Source of the DNA: Synaphobranchus kaupii
Lineage: Eukaryota; Chordata; Actinopteri; Anguilliformes; Synaphobranchidae
Length of the DNA stretch: 64,000 nucleotides
NCBI GenBank assembly: GCA_029718625.1
Contig: CM056391.1
Location: 658,162-722,161, forward strand
Direction: 5' to 3'
A model generated the notes under the pieces. It was not told the origin of the DNA, searched no databases, and saw only the letters and a program-made list of their open reading frames with translations. This document shows positions 56,660 to 64,000 of this stretch, one piece after another. Each line of letters begins with the position of its first letter. The first letter of the stretch is position 1. The translations under genes were made by a program, and so were the position numbers.

Positions 56660-59600
56660 TCAGCTTAAGAGCAGCGGCCGCCTGACTGGCCAGTAGGGGT
56701 CACTGGTGAGCGATGAGACACAGTCACCCCCCGCCGACGACTGATTCCCTCCCTCCCTTGGATACAGGACCACCAATTATGCACCAAATGGCAGGGGCTG
56801 CGAGCCACAGCCAGCACTGGCAAATTGGGCTACATTAGCATAGCAAGGAGACAAATATAAAAAGAGTTTCACATCCCTGTTGGATTCATTGTAACAGCCA
56901 CAGTGAGGTCTAATCAATTGGAAAATAGGACATGTAGATGAAAACTAGTCTTGCTTATTCCAATGCTTTCACAGGGCAGTGTGCTGCACGAGCCGTGGTT
57001 CTCCAGTCAAATGTCACTACATCACGTCCCAGAGTGCACCCCAATGGCCCTGTCGGTCAGCAGCCAATCAGACGGCCTTAATGAAGAGTGCCAGCCCCCT
57101 GGGCTAAAAATAGGGAGCCAGAAGAGTCAATCATAAGTGTTTACTGACAACACAGGGAATTAAACTGGGCAAAGTGTCTGGGAAAGATTAGCTGTCCGTA
57201 ACAAACCCCCCCACCCCACACCCCCCACCCCCGTCCATCCGTAGAACCATGGCCGTTTCTGTGGTGAGTTTAAAAAAGAAAAAGAAAAAAAAAAAGGTAA
57301 GATAAAACGATGCAGCTGTTGTTAAGTCTGACCTGTGAGTTTGATTGCTGAATGCTTCCTAAAGGTCTGTTAAATTCCACGAATCCACCAACGCCCCCCT
57401 GGGGGCTCTCTCACACGATGATGTCATCATTCTAAGACAGAAAAAGTTAACCGAGTAGGAAGGAGATGGAGTCAGCTGCAGAGAACGTTTACGACCAGGG
57501 GCTCTTATTGGGTTCCTCCTGAACTCTATAGTATAGTTCTGTTCAGTTTGCAGTGGTGTTGAGTTTACAGTGGTGTTGAGTTTACAGTTGGTGACCTGTG
57601 TCAGCTGCCACTGAGGTTTTGTGATAACGTGTTCATTTAGACAAACTTGTGAGGAACCCAGAACTCCTCATTAAACTCCAGGAGGCTCATGATTTCAAAT
57701 ACACACGTATCAAATATGCATTTTCATATTTAATATGTAATACACATTGCTTTTCTACTTTTTCGATATGCATTGTACATCTGTGCCACCTGCAAAGCAA
57801 TCTTAATTGGGAGGCATTTTCAATTTTGTACCAAGATAAACTTTAGTTTGTTTATTGTCCATCCCGGCTTACAAATGAGCATGTAGTGAAGAGGTGGGAT
57901 TAAAGCGCCCCTCTCTGAAGAATTCAGTTGCTCACCCACCAATTTTCATTCAAGGAGCATTTAAATTGATCTCCAGATTAAGTGCAGGCTTCTGCAGATG
58001 GTATCTGTTCGGATGTTGAGTGCGGAGTGTCATTCATGCTGTACACATGTGCAGGGAAATAAAGCACTGTTTGCATGAGCTGCACGTATTCCAATGACCT
58101 CCTCTTACCCAGAATGCAATGCGCAAGGTGACACTTGAGCGATAAGCACTCTGAGTTTGGGTTCACTCACAGACAGGCACTCTGCTGATTATTTCGCTAA
58201 AAAGCCTAAATGCTTTTCACTGGCCCGTCTGTCAGGATAACGTTGGGCGTGCGTGTGCGTGCGTGTGCGTGTGGTGAAACAATAAGGGTTCATGTAACTC
58301 TAACAGAGTTTATAGAGTTCAAGTGGGATCATCTTGACTTTAAATATGTAAAGTGTAGTCTATTGAATTGAGTTGAATTTACAGTGACATTTGACTATGG
58401 GAAATGAAACATTTGGATGTAGGAAACATTCATTTATACATTTAGACAAGGGGTCTATGAAATATATATTTTTGAAAATATATATTTTTTTTTAAAGGAG
58501 AGTGGATAGTGTGCCCTCCTTACAGATATTTGCTTTATGCATACAGAGAGGGTGACAAACAAAAGAGATGCAGCTCTAAAGGTAGACATCACCCTGGACA
58601 CTGAACATCGCACGCACACACACACACGTTTCTCCAGCAGGGACAGAGGAAACTCATCCCCCGTACCGCGGTATCACGCACGTAAGCTACATCATGCTAA
58701 GCCCCCACGAGGCCCCGGCACCATCCACATCCCTGAGGGGATTTCCCACCCACAATGCCGCAGGGCGTCGTCCAGGCGTGACAATCGATGGAGGAGGTAC
58801 CGACTGGGGTGATGTCACCGGTGATGTCATCATGGGACTGCTGAGAAAGAGACAGCACAGTGCCGTTTCCGCTAGAATTAGTTTTTTCTGCAGTGCCGGT
58901 GGGGAGGTTAAAAGGGTTGCCTAACGTGAGACCAAAAGTGTCACTTAACACTGATAAAATACAAGTAAGATTACTCCACTGAACAGTTTTGGTGTTCAGC
59001 CCCATCTGGACAGGATTAGGTGTACTGGGGAGGTAGGACTACTGCACATAGCGCACGGTGGAATATTTCCGCTTTCTCATCCTCTTAGCGAAAAGCAGAC
59101 CTCGTGCTCACAAGCCCAGCTCCAAAAATCCAACACCTTTTAATGAAAGGACCTGTGCTGGCTATTCAGTATCTTAGATGCCAGAATTGGCATATTTTTA
59201 ATCAGAAATGTGTCCCATCCCATTTTCTGAAACTTGAAATCTCTACCGAGTCTGTGCCTATGTTTTAATGAAGGTCGACCGACTGATACATAAGCACTTG
59301 TCCAGTACTGCAATAAGTGAACTGAAAGAGAATTGTGTGGGAGGTTTTTAAAAAAAAAGAAATGCATCTCCTGGGGTAAGAAAACAAAACAACCGAACCC
59401 CTTGCTTTGGAACCTTATCCCATCCTCACTCTATTCAGGATTGCAAGCTCCTTTCCAATAACTCAACACACTCATATTTGTTGACAACAGCGACATCAGC
59501 AAGTAAAATATGTGTGCAGAGGTAAATCTGGGATGTGCTGCGTGTGTTATTATAACTGTTACATGAGCTGCCTCGGTTACAGAGCTCACAGACAAGTGAG

Positions 59601-59984
59601 ACAAGACAAGTTGTTTATGAAACAACTTCCTATACATATGTATCACAGGATTATGTGATTTATTAGCCTGAAGCCCCCCCCCCCACCCACAGGGGAAAAT
59701 GCCATGCGGGAAATACACCAGAGTGCTATTATTGTAGGGTAATAAATTTATGTGTGATAGGTGTTCATTGGTTATGGGTTTAAAGCCGTGCGTAGAGCAC
59801 CATAGGACCAGTAGGATGTATGGAATGTGTTATTGCACTTAATCTGTTGTGCTTTGTTTTCTCTCACAAATGTCCTATCAGGAAATATCTTTCTAGGAAA
59901 TGTATCAGAGATATATATCATGAAACACTATAGAAGAGCGCTCCGTGTTGTCCTTGGAAAGGGACAGCACACAAAGTACTGAAA
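56660..59984. other. Unassigned DNA
   Basis: No gene could be supported. Minor repeats include a C-rich run at 57207-57235, an A-rich run at 57275-57297 and GCGTGTGCGT copies at 58245-58275. Confidence 0.4.
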
Positions 59985-60130
59985 ACAGGTGCCAATAATT
60001 CTGACACCTATCCTTCTGTGAAAGAAAATTATTACTTGTTAAAAACTTTGTCTCTGAATAATTGTATTTGTGTAAAAATACGTCATTTTCCCATTTTTGA
60101 GCAGACAATAAAGCTCAGTAATTGTGAGGG
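59985..60130 (+). repeat. Probable Tc1-derived MITE fragment
   Basis: GGTGCCAATAATTCTGACAC followed by GAAAGAAAATTATTACTTGT and an ATAAAG tail resembles Tc1-type MITEs with CCAATAATT ends (compare 23663). Only one end is seen. Confidence 0.45.
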
Positions 60131-60438
60131 TCATCTTTACCATCTTACTATCTTTACCATCTTTACTATCTTTACCATCTTACTATCTTTACCATCTTAC
60201 TATCTTTACAATCTTACTATCTTTACCATCTTTTCTATCTTTACCATCTTACTATCTTTACCATCTTTACTATCTTTACCATCTTTACTATCTTTACCAT
60301 CTTTACCATCTTACTATCTTTACCATCTTTACTATCTTTACCATCTTTACTATCTTTACCATCTTTACTATCTTTACCATCTTACTATCTTTACCATCTT
60401 TACTATCTTTACCATCTTACTATCTTTACCATCTTTGC
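60131..60438 (+). repeat. 9-bp minisatellite (TTTAC[C/T]ATC)n
   Basis: TTTACCATC and TTTACTATC units, some short of one T, run for about 308 bp. The Leu/Tyr/Ser-rich frames here are shadows. Confidence 0.95.
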
Positions 60439-63400
60439 TAATTGCAAGTTCGGTAGGCAAAGAAAAATAAAACAAATATTATGTTCAAAGAACATGCACT
60501 CATTCCAATATCCATTAATGTGAAAGATGTGGTATTTTTCATAATAATCTATTGGCGGCGCTAGACATAAACGACCATTTTTTTCCGCCGAACAAAGTTG
60601 CGCGGAAAAAAATGATTAAGTGAAAACTCGAAATCCGCGTATCTTGCAGACACGCCTCATTTTCATCAAATCTCCACCCCGTGTGCGTATATACTGGAGA
60701 GCTGCTTAAAACAGCTGATACGTCAAATGTCTGAATCACAAATAGCTTAAGTGACGTGGAATTTCAGGAGTAAGTCCCATTTGCGCGTGCTTATCTCAAC
60801 TCTGAATCCGGCCCTTACAGTGCAGCATAGGAGTGAGAGAAAGTCACATGACTGCCACGATACAGCAAGGTCACATTACAGTGAGGTCATAGCCTGTGAT
60901 TGACAGGATCGTAAAAAGTGCTACCTTTTGAACATGGGCCTCAGTCAGCACAGTGGGGACTACACAAAGCCCCCCGACCCGTCCGCCCCCGTCCGCCCCC
61001 CCCCCCCCCACCCCACGGCCTTGGGTTTCACTGCAGCTGCCAAGCTCCCCCTCAATCCACCAACCTCTCCTCGATCTGTCCCGGACCCAGGTCAGCAGTC
61101 TGCTTCTCTCTGCCAGTTAGGCTACAGGTCTATTCTGGGGAATATAAAGTACAAAAAAAAACTGTACAGGTATAAAGCATACAAGAAATTTAGAAAAAGA
61201 CAGTAAGTCTCCTAAGTGAAACATGTACAGAGAACCGTTTATTAGGTGGTAAAAAAACTGTCCCACTGCTAAACATTACAGCCAGTGAACAAACAGTGAC
61301 TATTGCTACTTGCACTCTGCACAGGAAGAATGAAGTATACAAAAATCCCTTTTGTTGTACAATACAACTACTTTTCAGTGCGCTATGTATACTGTAAATA
61401 TTAATTATATAGTGATTCCCTATCTGCTTCCCTTACCCTGCCTGCAGTATAGTTCTGTATAAATACCACAGGCAGCTGGACATTTAACTAAAGCATTCAG
61501 ATGAAGCTCCTTGCCTTGAAAATGCACAAATACATGCATGCACGCACATAAACACATGCGTGTGCACACACATGCTAACCGGTGCGCAGGCACGCACACA
61601 CACACACACACAAGGGATTCACTCTCTCTCTCTCCCACACACACACAGACCGTTTTGAGAGCACCCCAGACTCCCGGGCGGTAGCCAAGGTGACAGGTTC
61701 GATCGAGACATCATTGAATCAGAGCGCAGGCTGTGTTGCTTTGATGTGAGATAAAAGAAGGACGAGGGGGGTGTGTGTGTGTGGTGTGTGTGTGTGTGTG
61801 CAGGGTGGGGGGAAATCAAACAGGACAGCGTCCGTATTGTGACAGAGGTAATCCTGTGGCAGAGGGCCCTGATGTCCCCCAGGCCAGACGCCATCTCTCC
61901 CACAATTATTCTGATCTCAGCAGCCAGGACTCCCCATTGGCTCTTTACTTCTCTGACTTCATTCATTTATTTACTGTGGTCATGAAACTCTACTCAACAG
62001 AACCACAAGCTGTCTGCTTGCTGTCTCTTTGATCTTCTGTTTGCAACTCTTCACAATCATTGTCCTTATACTGGAACTGCCAGGTAATAAAATAAAATAA
62101 AATAAAAAAAGCTTATGTATGTGTAATATATTATATATTAAATATGTATAACTGGTGAGAACAGATTCACCTAAAACTTGTTATATAAATAATATCCAAC
62201 ATCAACAATATACACACAGCATTACTATGTTATAAAGCAATGCTGACTACATTTCTTTTATTACATTTAATCTGTTCAGCTTGCAAATTCATCACACTGC
62301 TCTCAAAAATGTTATTGTTTTCAATGTTACAATAACTTTTGTGACAAAACTGATTTTCCTTTTTAGTAAATTTAGTCATTTAATAACCCTATGAGGATAT
62401 TTTCCTTAAAAAATAAAAATTCCCCTGCAAGAGAGTACAATTTAGGAACTTTCCAATAAAAGGACAAGTTTATTGTATGCATATGTAAAACATTACTATT
62501 ATAATTATTATTAAGGTGATGAAAACTCACTCCCAGCCACTTCAGAGGGAGGAATTTGAGCTTCTGAACTTTGTGTTTGTGAAGGATTTCCTCCCATAAT
62601 GAAATCCCTGCTCTTTATTTTTTCATAATTCAGCTCTCTAAGCTGACTACTCTCTTATATCTCTGAGAGTGGTCATAAATGCCTGTACGTGCACGTCCAT
62701 CACTGTGAAGTTTCGCTGAGTTACCAAACTTTGACAGCAAATGGAGCGGAGTGAGAACTTTCAATGTGTGTTAAAGCAAAGTGACAAAAAAAAATGGAGA
62801 TACAAGGTATCTATGCCATGACATCAAATATATGCAGTGCTGTCAGGTGCCACAGGACTATGTATACTGTAATAAAGTACACATTACCTTACATTAACTT
62901 AGCACACACCTATATCCTCAACCACTCACACCAGTAAGAGGATCCACATGATTGATATAAGTAGCAGAGAAACAGTTCAGGCCAACAGCACTCTTATAAT
63001 CGAGACAGTGTATGTATAAACTCGCTAAAGTGCTAATGCAGGTTAACTACGCCAACGCAGAACAATGACACAATTGTGAACACGTACTATAGAATAAGTG
63101 ATAATACCAAAACAATCACCAAGTCGACACAGTAGCACGCAAGGTGGGCAAATGAGTTGGGCTCAGAGGCCGAGAGGCAGCTGGCGAAGAGCTAGCGAGT
63201 AAGGACAAAGAATGTGGCGTTTTTTTACCGAAACTTTCCGTTACATTGACATTGCCTTCCTGCAGCTACCACAGCTCAGAGTAGTCAATCATTTTTTTGG
63301 GCGGCGCCCAAGTTCCTGTAGACTCGTTACGGCCGCCAACAGAAATCCGTCAATCTATCCCAAACAGAGGACACCTTTGGACAGGCTAAAAGCAGAGCCT

Positions 63401-63746
63401 CTAACTGTCTGTGGAGCTGGAAGCTGGTGGAAGTGTGCGCAGAAGATAAGAGGTAATACCCGACCTGAAAGTCTATATGATTATGGTAGTAACTCAGTGA
63501 GCTCTTTATAGCAGGCTGTCCGGACACGGGTGCCAAGTTTAAAAGCATCCTTTGCCACAAGCTTTGTACCATTGAGTGAACCTCCCCTCCGATTACCAAG
63601 ATATGTTGACACTGAAGGATGAGCCTTGTCAAATTACAGAACTGGGGAAATCTTACTGTATTCTGTAAAAGAATCCAAATGTATTTTGTGTAGACATGGA
63701 GTTAGAGGGCAATGTAGCGAGTTAGAAAGTCACAATGGGAGGGGTT
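60439..63746. other. Unassigned DNA with simple-sequence patches
   Basis: A C-run lies at 60996-61010, CA/GT/CT patches at 61590-61660 and 61770-61800, and AATAA repeats at 62085-62106. No gene supported. The stretch 62.5-62.8 kb is balanced in composition and could be conserved non-coding sequence. Confidence 0.35.
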
Positions 63747-63806
63747 GTTGCTAAGTGGTTTGTCCTGTTGCTAAGTGGTTTGTCCTGTTGCTAAGTGGTT
63801 CGTCCT
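63747..63806 (+). repeat. 20-bp tandem repeat (3 copies)
   Basis: GTTGCTAAGTGGTTTGTCCT occurs three times, the last with CGTCCT. The remaining bases to 64000 show no supported feature. Confidence 0.95.
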
Positions 63807-64000
63807 GTTAAGGCTCTGTTCCAGTGTGGTATCGAATCGGCCCTGTATCGTACCAGGCCAGTCCCAGCATGTGGCCAGCAGCTCTGCAGGGCGACCCATG
63901 TAGTTAAGGACGTCCCTGTATCATTGCTCATCGGCACCCCCTTCTGGTCAGTTGGGACAGCCACAGTCTGCTTCCTCGAGCTGCACATGAAATATTTTCT

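Noticed and set aside
60540..60810. Transposon ending in a GGGCCGGATTCAGAGTTGAG-type terminus on the minus strand
   Set aside because: Only one possible end is seen; no inverted partner was found on the other side.
63327..63632. 101-residue minus-strand frame as a gene
   Set aside because: No known motif, no splice context, and length within chance expectation.

Overview
The window is nuclear DNA of a vertebrate, almost certainly a teleost fish. The evidence is a chromodomain Ty3/gypsy element, Tc1/mariner transposons with DD34E transposases, a PIF/Harbinger derivative with a Myb-like reading frame, a decayed L2-like LINE, fish-type tRNA-derived SINEs and long CA/GA microsatellites. No bacterial gene layout is present. 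I could not identify a complete, convincing host protein-coding gene. The species cannot be named from the sequence alone.

Layout. 1-3270: 3' part of a Ty3/gypsy retrotransposon (RNase H, integrase, chromodomain) and its complete 3' LTR, which carries its own 74-bp tandem repeats. 3.9-6.6 kb: a CT microsatellite and two minisatellites. 7119-8651: a nearly complete Tc1-like transposon with one apparent frameshift. 10-13.4 kb: a small minisatellite, a tRNA-Gln-like sequence without an anticodon loop, and a CT-rich tract. 14068-15040: Harbinger-derived element. 15-21 kb: mostly unassigned DNA with one nested pair of DNA transposons (18778-19801) and a possible TATA promoter/first exon near 19.95-20.37 kb. 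21.3-22.7 kb: CA repeat and a 48-bp minisatellite. 23.6-26.7 kb: four or five non-autonomous DNA transposons. 27229-31868: a 4.6-kb array of a 24-bp unit. 33389-34476: a 1.09-kb fold-back Tc1-type palindrome. 37.6-39.2 kb: LINE relic, minus strand, broken by a MITE. 40270-45350: a 5.1-kb array of 42/57-bp units. 45.7-53.5 kb: SINE, two small MITEs, an internally deleted Tc1 copy and five more minisatellite arrays. 53.5-64 kb: largely unassigned DNA with one 0.75-kb transposon and small repeats.

The dominant feature is tandem repetition. By my own addition about 17 kb (roughly a quarter of the window) is minisatellite. Many repeat units are multiples of three and lack stop codons, so the arrays give very long open frames (up to about 1,700 codons, several overlapping on both strands). 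I treat these as by-products of repeat length, not genes. Two arrays contain higher-order repeats (1,525 bp and 1,674 bp, the latter with a 423-bp inner period), which shows that they grew by duplicating large blocks as well as single units.

I do not see a clear undescribed functional system. The observations most worth checking are the large fold-back palindrome (possible source of double-stranded RNA), the higher-order VNTR arrays, the contact between minisatellites and MITEs, the anticodon-less tRNA-Gln copy, and the TATA/first-exon candidate.
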